This document shows positions 1 to 11,905 of a stretch of DNA of 64,000 nucleotides, one piece after another. The DNA is from Bagarius yarrelli. Taxonomy: Eukaryota; Chordata; Actinopteri; Siluriformes; Sisoridae. The DNA lies in assembly GCA_005784505.1 (NCBI GenBank), contig VCAZ01000094.1:1733693-1797692 (forward strand), read 5' to 3'. A model generated the notes under the pieces. It had not been told where the DNA came from, did not search any database, and saw nothing but the letters and a program-made list of their open reading frames with translations. The position numbers and the translations under genes are program-made. Each line of letters opens with the position of its first letter. Position 1 is the first letter of the stretch.

Positions 1-330
1 ATCTTATTTAACTTTATTTTCCAAATGTTTTAAGTGTTTTATATGCTTATAGTAATATAATAATATTATTTTTGGGTGACTGGAACACATTCTCCGTATT
101 TGCGTTGTTGCTTATGGGAAAAATCTCTTAAAATGAATTAAATCTGTATGTTGAGGTTCCAACTTTGAGAAGAAAATGATTTTATTTAAATGAGTTGATG
201 AATGTTTCAAGCTTCAAATCTTTCTTTCTTCACTTATTAAGTAAATGTATTTTATATTTAATTCTAAATGTATTTATCTGTAATTTATTGGGAAAATAAA
301 ATATTTTTGAATTGTATTACATAAATTGTG
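1..330 (+). other. Possible end of a 3' UTR with poly(A) signal
   Basis: AT-rich, repeat-free DNA with an AATAAA hexamer at 295-300, followed within about 30 bases by a GT-rich stretch (327-350) that could be a downstream cleavage element. This arrangement suits the last bases of a + strand transcript whose body lies left of the window. No coding sequence is visible, and AATAAA is common by chance in AT-rich DNA, so this is only a suggestion. Confidence 0.2.
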
Positions 331-410
331 TGTGTTTTGTTTGGGAGGAGCAGCGTTTCATACTTGGCTGGACAATAAAGATCACATTTCAAAGTGCAGC
401 AGGGTGTAAA

Positions 411-436
411 ACACACACACACACACACACACACAC
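411..436. repeat. (CA)n microsatellite
   Basis: Uninterrupted CA dinucleotide run of about 13 units. The sequence from here to about 1060 holds no recognisable gene or mobile element. Confidence 0.9.
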
Positions 437-1060
437 GATCAGAAATCCCACTGCACATAACGCCTTTGATTTAAAACATTACATCTAAATCAGAACCACA
501 TGCCGGTGCGCACACACTTTCGTTCCTGAATTCTGCTCCAGAAAGCCGAGTTTGTGGAATTCCTTTACCGGGACAAGATTTGGAGACGGAAAACTTTGAA
601 ATGTCCACTTTGCTGCTTAACTGCACCTTAGGTTAACTAAATTTACTAGTAGCTAACAAAGCTAACTCTATGCCGCAGGGTCGTTTTTGATAAATTAGAC
701 ATAATTAACTTTGTATGACATCGTCGTCAGAAATTTACACTTAAATTCCGATTATTAAAATGAGAAAAAACCACCAGAACATGACATGAGCCGCAGTTTC
801 ACTGTTAGAGTGGCTCCATCTAAACTCCGAATACTTTTATCTAAGGGTGTGTTCACACTTACAGTTCAGTTTGTTTGGATTATTTGGTCCAGATCAAAAA
901 AGAAAAAATGCTACATTTGGGACAAAACTTTCCATCTGTGTATTAGATTGAACCCCTTATTGTGTGCACAGGCCCGGTTCTTGCCCATGGAAGGGTGGGC
1001 AGACAGATATCCCAGGTGGGCGGTTTTTGGGGGTGGGGTTAAGAAGATAGACACTCTGTA

Positions 1061-1538
<478 letters not shown>

Positions 1539-1714
1539 TGAATTATGAACCGCGTCTCTGTCTGTCATGCCTAGAGCCGGGCCTTGTGGTGTGCATGTAA
1601 ATAAGGTTTTTATTTTACCAGCTAAGAACTCACCTGCTAAAATGTAAACTAACTTAAAAGTAGTACATTCCTGACTGTCTGGCACTTTTTGATGATGTCA
1701 TCTCGCTACTCGAT

Positions 1715-1881
1715 ACATTTACAGCATTTGGCAGACACCCTTATCCAGAGCGACATTTATCTTATATACAACTGAGCAGTTGGGGGTTAAGGGCCTTGCT
1801 CAGGGGCCCAACATTGGTGGCTTGGTGGAGCTGGGAATCGAACCCACAATCTTTGGGTTGGCAGTCCAACACCTTAACCAC
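1715..1881 (-). mobile_element. tRNA-headed SINE with UnaL2-type tail (family A)
   Basis: Read on the minus strand it starts with a tRNA-like head (GTGGTTAAGGTGTTGGACT and an RGGTTCRATTCCC-type B box). A body containing CCTGAGCAAGGCCCTTAACC follows, then a tail with the CGCTCTGGATAAG-type stem-loop and TGTAAA. The stem-loop with a GGATA loop is the hallmark of the 3' end recognised by UnaL2/L2-clade LINEs. Many diverged copies of this family occur in the window. Confidence 0.8.
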
Positions 1882-2050
1882 ACTCACACACACACACACA
1901 CTCCCACTTCTTTATATTTATTATGAGTCATAGTAAATAATAGACATTAATTAAATATAAGCTTCATTTTAATTTTTTTATTTAACGTTTATTTATGTAT
2001 TATACCATTAAGTTATAAGAAAGGGGTTTGCAACAGCTTTGTCATCCTAA

Positions 2051-2054
<4 letters not shown>

Positions 2055-2095
<41 letters not shown>
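2055..2095. repeat. (GT)n microsatellite
   Basis: GT run of about 20 units followed by GA-rich sequence. Shorter GT runs lie at 2410-2430 and 2505-2533. The surrounding 1.9-2.8 kb shows no gene. Confidence 0.9.
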
Positions 2096-2096
<1 letters not shown>

Positions 2097-2794
2097 TAGA
2101 GAAAAGAAGAGAGAGAGAACATCTCTCTCTAGGGGTACAACGCTCTCTAGTGGTACAACGTCACAACACCACTACAATATCAGGTAAATATAATATATAT
2201 ATAACAAAACCTATATAAACATTAAACCTATATAACTATACACAAATATTTCCAATAAATTACCTATAAATATTTTTTTGAAATATTACAAGTGGAAATA
2301 ATACAAATTCTACGCAATTCTTTTCATTCAGGACAACAATTTTACATTTAAATTGTGTGATAAATACAAATTTGGCAACCCTGCTTTATGTACTATTTGT
2401 GTACGTGTATGTGTGTGTGTGTGTGTGTGTTTTTGTCTAATTCCACAGCACTAAAGAACTGCTCATTCATGAAGTGTGTGGTGTAAGATGAGCTAAGCCA
2501 GGTGTCTATGTGTGTATGTGTGTATGTGTGTGTCGGTATTTAAGACCACCTGATGCACTAAATAATGATTATTTAATCCACAGGTCAGACATGCAGCAGC
2601 AGGTTAAGACAGCGTCCAGCTTCCAGCATCTTTATTTCTGTTTTCAGCGTCTCTGGAAATGGGGGTGGAGCAAAAAAAGCACTCACGGACTGTCTGTAAA
2701 ATGATTGACAAGAGGTCAGAAGGTCAAGTTCTCCAGATAATTCACTAACATTTTAGATGATTTTATACTGTATGTCTGTGTTTTTTTCAATAAA

Positions 2795-2948
2795 GGTTTA
2801 ATGATTAGAAGATTGTGAATTCAATTGCCAGCTGCCTCTGCTGGGCCCCAGAGCGAGGCCCTTAACCCTCAAATGCTCATTAGATTTAAACAATGTTATA
2901 CATGTCAATCGGGATGAGGACATCTAATAAATGCCATAAATATAAATA
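2795..2948 (+). mobile_element. Diverged family A SINE
   Basis: Carries a decayed B-box region, the CTGGGCCCC(A/T)GAGC..GGCCCTTAACCCT body and a degenerate tail (GGGATGAGGACATCTAATAAATGCC) corresponding to the UnaL2-type stem-loop. It directly abuts the V-SINE copy to its right. Confidence 0.7.
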
Positions 2949-2950
2949 TA

Positions 2951-3232
2951 GTGGACACTAGTCCATCACAGGGTCACATACAGACATACAACCACACACA
3001 CACACACACACACACACTCTCACTTACTCCTATTGGCAATTTAGAATCACCAATCTACCCAACATACAGTTTTTGGACTGTGGGAGGAAACCAGAGTACC
3101 CAGAGTGAACATAAATGGAAGAGAAACATGCAAACTCCACTATGAAAGACCCCTCAGGGGATACGAACCTAGAACATTATTGCTGTGAGGCAACTACTGT
3201 GCTGTGCTAACTACTAAGCCACCATGCTGCTC
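2951..3232 (-). mobile_element. V-SINE (DANA/Mermaid-like), nearly full length
   Basis: On the minus strand it begins with GCAGCATGGTGGCTTAGTAG and a cacAGCAATAATG-like decayed promoter. The V-SINE core follows (GTGGAGTTTGCATGTTTCTC, tccggtttCCTCCCACAGTCCAAAAAC, CTAAATTGCCAATAGGAGTA), interrupted by a CA tract at 2993-3018. The 3' part contains the CCTGTGATGGACTAG motif. Several related copies occur in the window. Confidence 0.8.
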
Positions 3233-3299
3233 CGTAAAGATCAAATAAAGACCTAAAGCTTTTGGTTCAACCTCTAAACTAGAGGAGATGTGTAAAATA

Positions 3300-3345
3300 T
3301 GGCGGCTCGTCCGGGATTTAACCCTGAGACCTGGTGCAACTGAAG
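3300..3345. other. tRNA-Pro-like segment / retroviral primer-binding-site-like sequence
   Basis: The 18 bases at 3300-3317 differ at one position from the complement of a vertebrate tRNA-Pro 3' end including CCA, as recalled, which is also the classic primer-binding site of gammaretroviruses. Similarity weakens but continues through the T arm. An AATAAA lies 50-60 bases upstream, as in an LTR R-U5 region. No paired LTR, polypurine tract or gag/pol frame is visible, so this may be an ERV/LTR remnant or a decayed tRNA-Pro retropseudogene on the minus strand. Confidence 0.4.
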
Positions 3346-4364
3346 AGGTAAAACAAACACCGAGACTCTAAACAGCTGTAAACAATGAATCTACAATTCT
3401 GTACAGGTCAGAGAGAATATACAGTCCAGTATAGACTACAGAGATCCTCAGGATGACCAAAGGCAGTAGAACCCCAGAGGTGTAACAGTGTAGTCTGGGG
3501 TCTCTTGAGGGAAATGGGTTTAATAGCTGTTTGTTTGGCTCAATAAGGGGTTGGTGAACCTTAGCACCCTTTGCACACCTGCAGAACTTTCTCCATCTTA
3601 GACTTTAGAAGATAAAGATCCTGCAGAGCTAATTCACTTAATCAGATCTGAAGAGTCAGAGAATATTAGGAACCTGAATCCGGAGACACACTGTCCTTCA
3701 GACCTGTTGATGGAGATGCTGCTTTTGGACCCTCTTTAAAATCTGGGACACAAAATCCTTTAGATGAACATGTACTTATGGCATAGGTCCAGAGGCACTT
3801 ACAGTTAAGGGCCTTGTTCGGGGTCCCAGCAGTGGCAGCTTGGTCCATCACCACTGAGTTACTTCTTAATTTAATTTGTACTTTAACTGTCTTTAATGGG
3901 TCTCCAGTGTTTAAACAGATCTACTCCTGCTTCTCATGTAAGATCTAAATCATTATGTCAATAATCTGCACCTTGTCTTCAAATAGAATATGTTTCCTGA
4001 TCAGTTTAGCGTGATGCGAATGTTAGCTTTATTCCTTTTTGGTGTGATGTTTATCTAAATGACATTCTTCTTTTTGTCTTTTCACACATCACACCTTCAA
4101 ACTCAATCTGACCTTCAGAGCGTGAACCGCACATCACCCATCTGTTCGAGACGGCTCGGGTCCAGGGGTTAATGTGTTTTTGAAACACGTCTTCTGAGCT
4201 CTGTGGTGTGATTTATCAGAGGGGTGTTAGCGCTTAGCTCTGCAGCTCGACAGGACGGAGAAACAGACTTAATAAATCAGACTGAGTGGAGATGAAACGC
4301 TGCCTGTTCACTCTGACATTGACAAATAACCAATGAGGGGCAGTCTGTTCCCCTGAATCAGACT
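3346..4364. other. No gene; one SINE fragment
   Basis: About 1 kb without a credible exon. At 3770-3868 there is a minus-strand family A SINE fragment (CACTTACAGTTAAGGGCC then CAGCAGTGGCAGCTTGGT). The remainder is unclassified. Confidence 0.5.
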
Positions 4365-5275
4365 GTGCTAACGTTCTCCCAGTTTACCTACTCTACCTAT
4401 CCATACAAGTTTAACCCAGTTTTACCTACTCCACCCCCATTTTACCCCATCCCTGGTTTGGGGGAAGCACGTATTGACCAGTTTATCGTTTCACTTAGCC
4501 CATCCCATTTTACCACATCCACACTCCTACACCTAGTCCATACCCTAAATGCAAGTTTATTCTGTCCCACCCCCTCCACCCAATTAAACCTGTTCCATCC
4601 AGCCCACCTCTCCACCCAAACCATACCAGTCCACTACCACACAGTACATAGAAGTCCATCCAAACCATATCAGTCTACACCAAGTCCACCCCCTGCACCC
4701 AAACCATACCAATCCACTCCACACCTAGAATTTCCGTTTCCCTATCTTGTTAACTTTCCATTCCATCCAGTCCACCTCGTACTCCTTCAACCTGTTAATT
4801 CTCTACACCTGTGTGTATTCTGTTCCACCCCCTCCAGCCAAGTATCCTTGTTCCACCCAGTCCATCACATTCCATACACTTTACCCAGTCCACCTCAACC
4901 AGAATATGCAAGTCCTTCCCCTCTACCCAACCCATACCTGTCTACCCTTTCCACTTTATTCCACCTGGTCAACCCCTCCACTCAAACCAAACCAATCTAC
5001 CCCCACTCAGTATATACAACTTCACTTTCTTTACCTTGCTCAACTTTTTTTTACCCCACTTCATTCAATTTCATGCAAACCATGCCAGTCAACCCTTTTC
5101 ACCCAATTCATTTCCACACATTAAATACCACAAAGTCCACATCCTCCACTTTATTCTCCACCTTCCATCCCATTTCATTAAGTCTACCCGTTCAGCCAAG
5201 GTTAATCCCTTCCACCTCCTCCACACTCTTCAACCCTGTGCACCCTCTCCACCTACTTTACTAGTGTTAAACTTA
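4365..5275. repeat. C/T-rich degenerate repeat block
   Basis: About 0.9 kb strongly biased to C, T and A on the + strand, with recurring motifs such as TCCACCCAAACCATACCA and CCAGTCCACC. The spacing is irregular, which suggests an old, decayed minisatellite. It leaves several overlapping Pro/Ser/His-rich open frames (up to 299 residues) in different frames. The lack of codon bias and the frame-independent openness show these are compositional artefacts. Confidence 0.8.
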
Positions 5276-5423
5276 GCTCCTGTAGACCCACAGCTCTGCA
5301 GAGCTTCAATTCCAATAAAACACACCTAATCCAGACAATTAATTCACAGCCGTGAATAAGTAAAGTTTAAATCCCTGACCAAGTTCAGCCCTTTCACACG
5401 GTTTTATTTGTACATTCACCCTG

Positions 5424-5522
5424 ATCTAATCTAATCTAATCTAATCTAATCTAATCTAATCTAATCTAATCTAATCTAGTCTAATCTAGTCCAGTCTAAT
5501 CTAATGTAATGTAATCTAATCA
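5424..5522. repeat. (CTAAT)n pentanucleotide array
   Basis: About 11 near-perfect TCTAA/CTAAT units, followed by diverged CTAGT, CCAGT and GTAAT units. Confidence 0.9.
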
Positions 5523-5636
5523 TATATAATGTGTATACTACTACAGCACTTCCACTACTACTAATAAGGAAATGTTATCAGAGCTTTCATGCATTAAAAT
5601 AAATCATATATAAGAATAAATAATTCTAAAATTCTA

Positions 5637-5757
5637 ATCCGTTATCCAAAGCAATTTACATCTATCTCTTTTTTATACAACTAAGCAATTAATGGTTAAG
5701 GGCCTAACTCAGGGACCCAAAGTGGTGGCTCGGTGGTGCGGGGAAGAACAGGTTACA
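5637..5757 (-). mobile_element. Family A SINE, truncated
   Basis: Minus-strand copy with the tail stem-loop region (CCGTTATCCAAAGCAATTTAC), the GGTTAAGGGCC body and GGTGGCTCGGTGGT. The tRNA head is missing or too decayed to recognise. The sequence from here to 6375 has no gene. Confidence 0.7.
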
Positions 5758-6379
5758 ATAAATTAAATATTTAATGCTTTAGCTGAGTGATGAATATTCA
5801 GCTGTAAATTTAAATATATTAAGATTCCTACATATTCATTTGGTGCAAAACTACAAACTACATTTATTTAACATTATAACGGTTATTATGTCGTCTCTGT
5901 TTTTTCCTTTAAAAAGTTTTTAGAATTGTTTTCTTTTTAAGAGCTCCAACTTTTCGTCTAAAGACAAAAAAGTTTTGTGTCATTCTAATTTTAGTAAATA
6001 AATAAATGACATTAAATCCACATTAAGAGCGGACAGAATGATGGATGTCGTTGTTCATTAAAAATGGAAGAGTCGCTGAAGCTGTAAATGAAACAACAAC
6101 AACAAAAAACAACCGAGATCAAATCGGCCTGCTAAAGGATGTGCAAAAGTTTGTACACCCCGGAGATAGATTTTCAGTATTGATTGTAACCTGTTCACCT
6201 TCATGGTAACTGGTTCAGATTTCAGTGATTTTATCTTTAGCGTGATCAAATTATCATAAACAACTTTTAATTCCTACTTTAATTCAGTAACACTGCAACA
6301 ACATAAACATCAAAACACAAACAACCTAAACCAGATAAATGACACAAACACGGTCAGACAGTTTAACAGCAAATACTTA

Positions 6380-7015
6380 AATCTTTCCTTTTTTCTTACT
6401 TTCTTTTTTTCTTTCTCTTTTCTTGGCTCTCTTCTTTCTGGTCTCTCTTCTTTCTTGGCTTCCTTCCTGCCTTCTCCCCTCCTTCCTTTTCTTTCTTTCT
6501 TTCTTTTTTCTTGGCTCCCTTCTTTCTGGTCTATTTTCTTTCTTGGTTTCCTTCCTTCCTTCCTTCCGTCCCTTCCTTCCTTCCTTCCTTCCTTCCTTCC
6601 TTCCTTCCTTCCTTCCTTTCCTTCCTTTCCATCCCTTGCTTTCCATTCCTTCCATTCCTTCCTTCCGTCCTTCCTTCCTTCCTTCCTCCTTCCTTTCTTC
6701 CTTCTCTTTCTTCCTTTCTTCCTTCCATTCATTCATTCATTCAGTCTTCCTTCCTTCCGTTATCCTTCCTTCCTTTCCTTCCTTCCTTTCTTCCTTCTTC
6801 TTTCTTCCTTCCTTCTTCCTTCCTTCTTGCTTTCTTCCTTCCTTCTTTCTTCCTTGCTTCCATTCATTCATTCTTCCTTCCTTCCTTCCTTCCTTCCTTT
6901 CATTCTTTCTTTCGTTCTTGCTTGCTTGGCACTCTTCTTTCTTGGCTTCCTTTCTTACCCTCCCCTCCTTATCTTGCTTTCTTGCTTTCTTGCTGCCTGC
7001 CTGGCTGCCATAACA
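6380..7015. repeat. (TTCC)n polypyrimidine array
   Basis: About 630 bp of nearly pure pyrimidine on the + strand, mostly TTCC/TTTC units with short ATTC and GCTT interruptions. All three + frames and two - frames stay open (Phe-Leu-Pro-Ser or Lys-Glu-Gly-Arg repeats), so these open frames are not genes. Long mirror-symmetric pyrimidine tracts of this kind can adopt triplex structures. Confidence 0.95.
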
Positions 7016-8209
7016 CCATCTATACTCTCCTTTTTTTTATTACAGATTTTCCTGTTGTGGTGTAAATGGATGAAAAGTGTGATGTGTCTTTCTTTTATAT
7101 TTGTCGGTTAGGTGCTGTTAATTTGAGCATAATTATTGGAAAAGACAGTTTTACTGCCTCATTTTATACTTTTTTAAGGTTTGTATTTATGATGTAAACC
7201 CCGATTATTATAATGTCACCTTATTTAATACTTTAGGTTTTGTCGCTTATTTTTATTTTTAGGAAAGTGGATTTATTCCTGCTGTGGCCACAAGAGGGCA
7301 GTCAGAGAGTTTACTACCAACTGGTCATCGGTGGGTGTGTGTTAATCTCTCACTGTCTCTCTTTCTCGCACACACACACACACATGCACGCACACACTCT
7401 TGTTCGGTGTAATATTTGCTTCTTTCTGTCAGGGTCAATGTGTGAGGGCCAATGAAGCAGATATTTATTATGTGAGTAAAGAAACGACTAGGAGAACAAC
7501 ACAACACACAACGTCCGCAAATTACGCATGTAACCAAGGTTACCAGGGGGTCTTGTTCCCTTAGTAAACCTTGCTTTTATAAAGGAACTGGATCTATTTA
7601 CATCTACTTCCATCTACTTATCGTCTGTAAAGTGGCCGCTAGTCCTTTTTTCGGTGCGCCGAAAAAGACAAATAGCTGGTCTGACTATCTCCACGGGGCC
7701 GCCTGTGGATATATTGAAGGTTCAGCCACTCCTGGTCTAGGTCTCAAAAAGGCCTGCAGTTCATTGAGCCCTGAAACAAAGTCAAGACATTTTTTCCTGC
7801 CGTTTCTGAGAAAGAAATCAGGGCGAAATCCACGCAAACGTATTATATTTAACTCTTAATTCCAGACTCGACGTCTCAGAGGCAGTGAAGTTGAGGTCAC
7901 TAATACACCATTAGTACAAATTCAATTAATCATTTCGTGTGTGTGGGTGGAAGCGGTGGTGGTGTTGGTCGTATAATCAATGGGGCTTGTGGGTTGCCTA
8001 ATTTCGGCATTTGAGCCAAAAGGACTGTTAGAGTCAGAGTAAGGGGGGGCATGTACATGAGAACAAGACGTACCTCAGGTAAATATACATCTAATTGTAA
8101 TAAGGCAAGAAAACATACTTGAGGTAAATTGACGCCACTTTAAACTTTGGGGCCCTCTTGTGGTCTGGAAGTCTTCTGAACCAGAACTGTCTTTTAATGA
8201 TTAACTGTA
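7016..8209. other. No recognised gene; unclassified sequence
   Basis: Contains a short CA tract (7370-7402) and a less AT-rich part (7480-8130) with an open frame of about 75 codons at 7632-7859 that starts from GTG. The translated peptide matches nothing I know and lacks flanking splice or promoter signals. The interval could be an unidentified mobile element. Confidence 0.3.
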
Positions 8210-8310
8210 TTGGAGGTGTTGCTGGGCCCCTGAGCAAGTCCCTTAACCCTTAAATGTACAGTTGGATAAAAAAATTAGACAAATGTAATTGATTTTGTAT
8301 AAGGGTGTAA
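8210..8310 (+). mobile_element. Family A SINE fragment
   Basis: Retains GTTGCTGGGCCCCTGAGCAA, GTCCCTTAACCCTTAAATG and a weak tail (ATAAGGGTG); the tRNA head is absent. Confidence 0.6.
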
Positions 8311-8639
8311 ACAGGTGTTTGTTAGGTTACAGCCCGGGTTCCTTTTTTATTCTGTTTTTGTGTCATTGCTTCATTTTGTTCTATAATAAAAACCTTACGA
8401 TAGCCTCGTTATATACCTCAGGTTTGCTTCGTCCTCAGTTTTTATGATGGCGAATTGCAGATGATAACAAAACACAGGAATGGCAACCTAACAAAACACC
8501 AGGAGAGGCAGAAATCTCCACACTTGAGCCTCTTGAGTGGCAAAATATTTTAGTTGCAAATGTATCCAAAGGTTTATCAGGATGACAACATTTTTTTAGT
8601 TCCCATAAATACACTTATTGCTTAAATTTAATTGAACGA

Positions 8640-8798
8640 AAGCTCCCACCAATTCGGGTCGCATTGCAGCAATACTGGAAGCACAGAAAATGCAGGAAAG
8701 ACCAAGAACGATACAATAATTTAATATAAACAGGGGCCCTAAAATATTTTCCTAAGGAAAAGGGGGTCTCAGAGAAAAAAAATGGTTGGGAACCACTG
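8640..8798 (+). mobile_element. hAT-like element, 3' end fragment
   Basis: About 160 bp matching the right end of the better preserved hAT element at 59565-60675. It shares CCACCAATTCGGGTC, GCAGCAATAC, GGGGGTCTCAGA and the terminus GGTTGGGAACCACTG. The left part is missing, so this is a truncated copy. Confidence 0.7.
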
Positions 8799-9072
8799 AT
8801 CTATGGCATCCCCCTTCACAACAGACTGAGTGGTATGTTCCAGTCATGAGATTAGATATAAAACATGCTCTTATTGTTTTTTTGGGGTTTTTTTTTTCTT
8901 TTATAGCTTTACCTCCAACTGTCCTGTAGCGCAGACACTGGAGACTCCTTCCGTACGTCTTCTACTATTCTGTTTATTATCAGTGTGGTGCAGTCTGTTG
9001 CTATGGCAACGATTATCTTACAGTAAGAGCAAAATTCCAAAAGTGACTTTTTTAGTCATTTATTTTTGTCTA

Positions 9073-9076
<4 letters not shown>

Positions 9077-9102
<26 letters not shown>
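9077..9102. repeat. (GT)n microsatellite
   Basis: GT run of about 12 units inside otherwise unclassified sequence (8800-9488). The overlapping open frame of 160 codons is low-complexity at this point and has no recognisable domain. Confidence 0.85.
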
Positions 9103-9106
<4 letters not shown>

Positions 9107-9488
9107 GCGTTTTTTTTTTAGTAGAATGTAATTGCTCAGTCTTTTGTCCAGACTTATCGTTCCTCCTCCACACACACTCGTCTCATTCTTTCCCTCCGTC
9201 TGTTTTTACCCTCCATGGGGATGAATCCGCTCCGCTCTCACCGACTCCGGTTCTGTGTGAGAATATAAAAACATCTCCCAGAGCCACGCTGATAAAACTA
9301 AAGTCATTCTGATAGACTAAATAGAATAAATATCTGCTTTTCTCTGGAGGAGAGATGTTTAAATCCCCTGCGGATAATCAGAAGGTGATAACAACAACAA
9401 CAATCAGAGTTTTTATTCCGCGTCAGTGAATTGATTTTTTTCTTTAATTAGTTGGAGAAGTGGGTGTGGCTAATAAGAACTCACTTCG

Positions 9489-9590
9489 TGGGGAAGTGGT
9501 GGCTCATGGTTAAGGTGTTGGACTACCAACCCAAAAATTGTGGGTTGGATTCCAAGCCCCACCAAGCCAAAACTGTTGGGGAACTGTTGA
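9489..9590 (+). mobile_element. Family A SINE, 5' head only
   Basis: Keeps the tRNA-like A-box region (GTGGCTCATGGTTAAGGTGT) and the B-box region (ATTGTGGGTTGGATTCCAAG). It stops soon after CCCCACCAAGCC without the UnaL2-type tail. Confidence 0.75.
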
Positions 9591-9611
9591 TTTTTTCTTT
9601 TTAGTGATAAA

Positions 9612-9755
9612 TGATCATTCATTTATTTATTTATTCATATTCTATACCCGCTTATTCCCTAATTCGGGGTCACAGGGGTCTGCTGGAGTCTATCCCAGCC
9701 GTCTCTGAAGGGGTGAAAGGCATGAGGGGGACACCCTGGACAGGTCTGATCAGCG
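9612..9755 (-). mobile_element. V-SINE 3' fragment
   Basis: Minus-strand 3' end: CCTGTCCAGGGTGTCCCCCT, CAGCTGGGAT-like core, CAGCAGACCCCTGTGACCCC, then a terminal GGGTATAGAATATGAATAAA repeat tail. The 5' half is missing. Confidence 0.75.
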
Positions 9756-10508
9756 ATTTGTTTATCCAAAAAAAAAACAAAAAACAAGCCCACAGTGATG
9801 CTGGATTTATCGAGCACTGCTATTCATTCATTTATTGGGTGGATTATGGAGTGTGTGAATATAAAACACACTGAAGGGTGCAACACACTGAAGGGTGCAG
9901 GTTCAAACCCCTAAGAAAACTTTTCTCCAGCCCGTTTGACCCTCATATTCTGAACACTTTCACCATCATGATGTTTATTATTATTATTATTATGGTGTTT
10001 AAATCCGGCCGCAGCTGAAAGGTCACTCAAAGGTCACATGACATTTATAGGGTTTATTTTTAATCCGAACACAGAAAAAAGAAATGAAACACAATGTGAC
10101 AGAAAGATTCAGTGGTCGAGTTCACATCCCTTTAACTTGACATTTCTGCTTAATGATGTTTTTAAAATGTCACCGAAAACTAACGAATGCTTCATCACGT
10201 TGACACACACAAACACACACATATGTACACACACACACATATATCTCCTTTATTTCCTTCTCCGATTGATGGTGTGTAAATGAGGGTTGGCAATAATGCT
10301 GCGACAGTTCTCTCGGAATCCTTTCATCAAAGGATCGTGGCCAATCGGGTCGTCATACACTCGCATCTGATCTGATCTGATTACAGCAACACACTCTGGG
10401 TTTCATTACTGTGCGTTATCAGATCTCCGCTTTCACACTGATACAAGATTCTGCACCGAAACGAGTGTGTGTTTTTTTAGATTTTTTCTCTGTGTTATTA
10501 AAAAATGT
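9756..10508. other. No gene; short simple repeats
   Basis: Holds a (TTA)n run near 9975-9993 and a mixed CA/TA tract at 10203-10246. A GATCTGATCTGATCTGATTA run sits at about 10366. Nothing coding is supported. Confidence 0.5.
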
Positions 10509-10705
10509 GGGAAAGTGGTGGCTCATGGTTAAGGTGCTGGATTGCTAACCCAAAGATTGTGGGTTTGTTTCCCTGCTCTACCAAGCCGCCGCTGCTGGTC
10601 CCCTGAGCAGGGCCCTTAACCCCTAATTACTCAGTTGTATAAAAGAGATAAATGTAAGTCGCTCTGGATAAGGACGTCTGCCACATGCTGTAAATGTAAA
10701 TACAT
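10509..10705 (+). mobile_element. Family A SINE, full length
   Basis: The best complete copy on the + strand. It has the tRNA-like head (GGCTCATGGTTAAGGTGC, AAGATTGTGGGTTTGTTTCC), the body with CCCTGAGCAGGGCCCTTAAC, and the tail AAGTCGCTCTGGATAAGGAC followed by TGTAAATGTAAAT. The CGCTCT-GGATA stem-loop and (TGTAAA)n end match the UnaL2/L2-clade partner-LINE signature. Confidence 0.85.
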
Positions 10706-11307
10706 GAGACGCAGTGTGTCCAGTACACGGGTTTCACTCTCTCTGTATCCACGAGGTGACGCATCACTTTTAACTTTACTAAATCTAAAGATCACATATG
10801 TAAGTTACATTAACTGAAATTTAACACTGCATTTACCTCAATAAGGGTAACAATAAATCCCTGAGGGGAAAAATTTACACACACACACACAGTTTAAAGT
10901 GGTGGATTAGTGGTTAAGCTGTTCAGACTGATACCAGAAAGACCGGAACTCGCTGGGTGCTGGGAAGTCGAGCTCTAGTTAACATATTGAGACGTAAAAT
11001 AATATTTTTTTTTCTTAATTTTTTTCTTTCCTTTTTTTATTTATTCAGATTATTAATATCACCTGTCTGGAGTTTTTGCATCAAGGCTGTTTCTCAACAG
11101 AAGCCGGGCCATAAAAACCTGATCATGTGTGAAGGATAATCTGACATTGCACTCATCTGCTGCACTACAGACGCTTCATTCCTCCTTTTATTCTCAGCTC
11201 CTCATTAAAAGAACACATCCTTTAAAAAGATGATGTAATTATTCGATTCGTTAATCCCGCTTCTCGCTTGAGCCAACATACAAAAAGATTAGTTTAAGAT
11301 TAGCGTG

Positions 11308-11475
11308 AAGTGTGTGAAAGCTGGAGTGTGTGAAGTCTGTGAAGATGAAGGAGTGTGTAAATGCAGGAGTTTCAGAATGACATAGTGTGTGAAAGCTGAA
11401 GTGTGCGAAAGCAAGAGTTGCTGTGTGACAGCAAAAAAACAGTGTGTGAGAGCAGGAGTGCATGAAAGCAGTGGT
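11308..11475. repeat. Degenerate short-period repeat
   Basis: Repeated GTGTGTGAAAGC and (G)CAGGAGT motifs at irregular spacing, about 10 decayed copies. Two overlapping minus-strand Ser/His/Thr-rich open frames are by-products. Confidence 0.6.
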
Positions 11476-11684
11476 GATGGTTGTAGTGCTGTTTGAATGC
11501 TGTAGGAACGCTGATGAGTTTTCGGGAAACAGCTTCTAATCATAAATTTCACCCAAACGTATTAAACTATAATCACACTGTGAGTTGGACTTAAGTGTCT
11601 AATCACACCTTAAACACTGGGCATGAAATCTGTAGCATAAACAAAAATTAGAAGAAGGAAATCCCAGGTTTATTGATGAGCCCC

Positions 11685-11905
11685 AAACATTGAGGTGCTA
11701 ATCTGAAGACCAGAAACACCTGGGTTCAAGCCCCACCACCGCCAGCCAGCCACTGTTGGGTCCTTGAGCAAGACCCTTAACCCTTCCTTCCCCAGGGGCG
11801 CCGTATCATAGCTGACCCTGCGCCCTGACCCCCAACTTACTAAGATGGGATATGCGAAAAAAGAATTTCACTGTGCTGTAAAAAGTGTATGTGACAAAAT
11901 AAAGG
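11685..11905 (+). mobile_element. tRNA-headed SINE, family C
   Basis: Different body from family A: GAAACACCTGGGTTCAAGCC B-box region, TGTTGGGTCCTTGAGCAAGA, then GGGGCGCCGTATCATAGCTG, ACTAAGATGGGATATGCGAA and a 3' end TTTCACTGTGCTGTAA..TGTGACAAAATAAAGGC. Related pieces lie at 19581-19735 and 48450-48665. Confidence 0.75.

Noticed and set aside
4365..5329. 299-, 172- and 125-codon open frames on the + strand
   Set aside because: They overlap each other in different frames across a C/T-rich block. Pro/Ser/His-rich composition with no domain or codon bias marks them as artefacts.
6310..7111. Six overlapping open frames of 119-218 codons
   Set aside because: All lie in the TTCC array and read as Phe-Leu-Pro-Ser or Lys-Glu-Gly-Arg repeats.
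7632..7859. 75-codon frame with normal amino-acid composition
   Set aside because: Uses a GTG start, has no splice or promoter context and no recognised domain. Kept only as part of an unclassified interval.
10509..10600. tRNA-like promoter boxes considered as tRNA genes
   Set aside because: A and B boxes belong to SINE heads. No cloverleaf with acceptor stem closes, and the SINE body follows directly.
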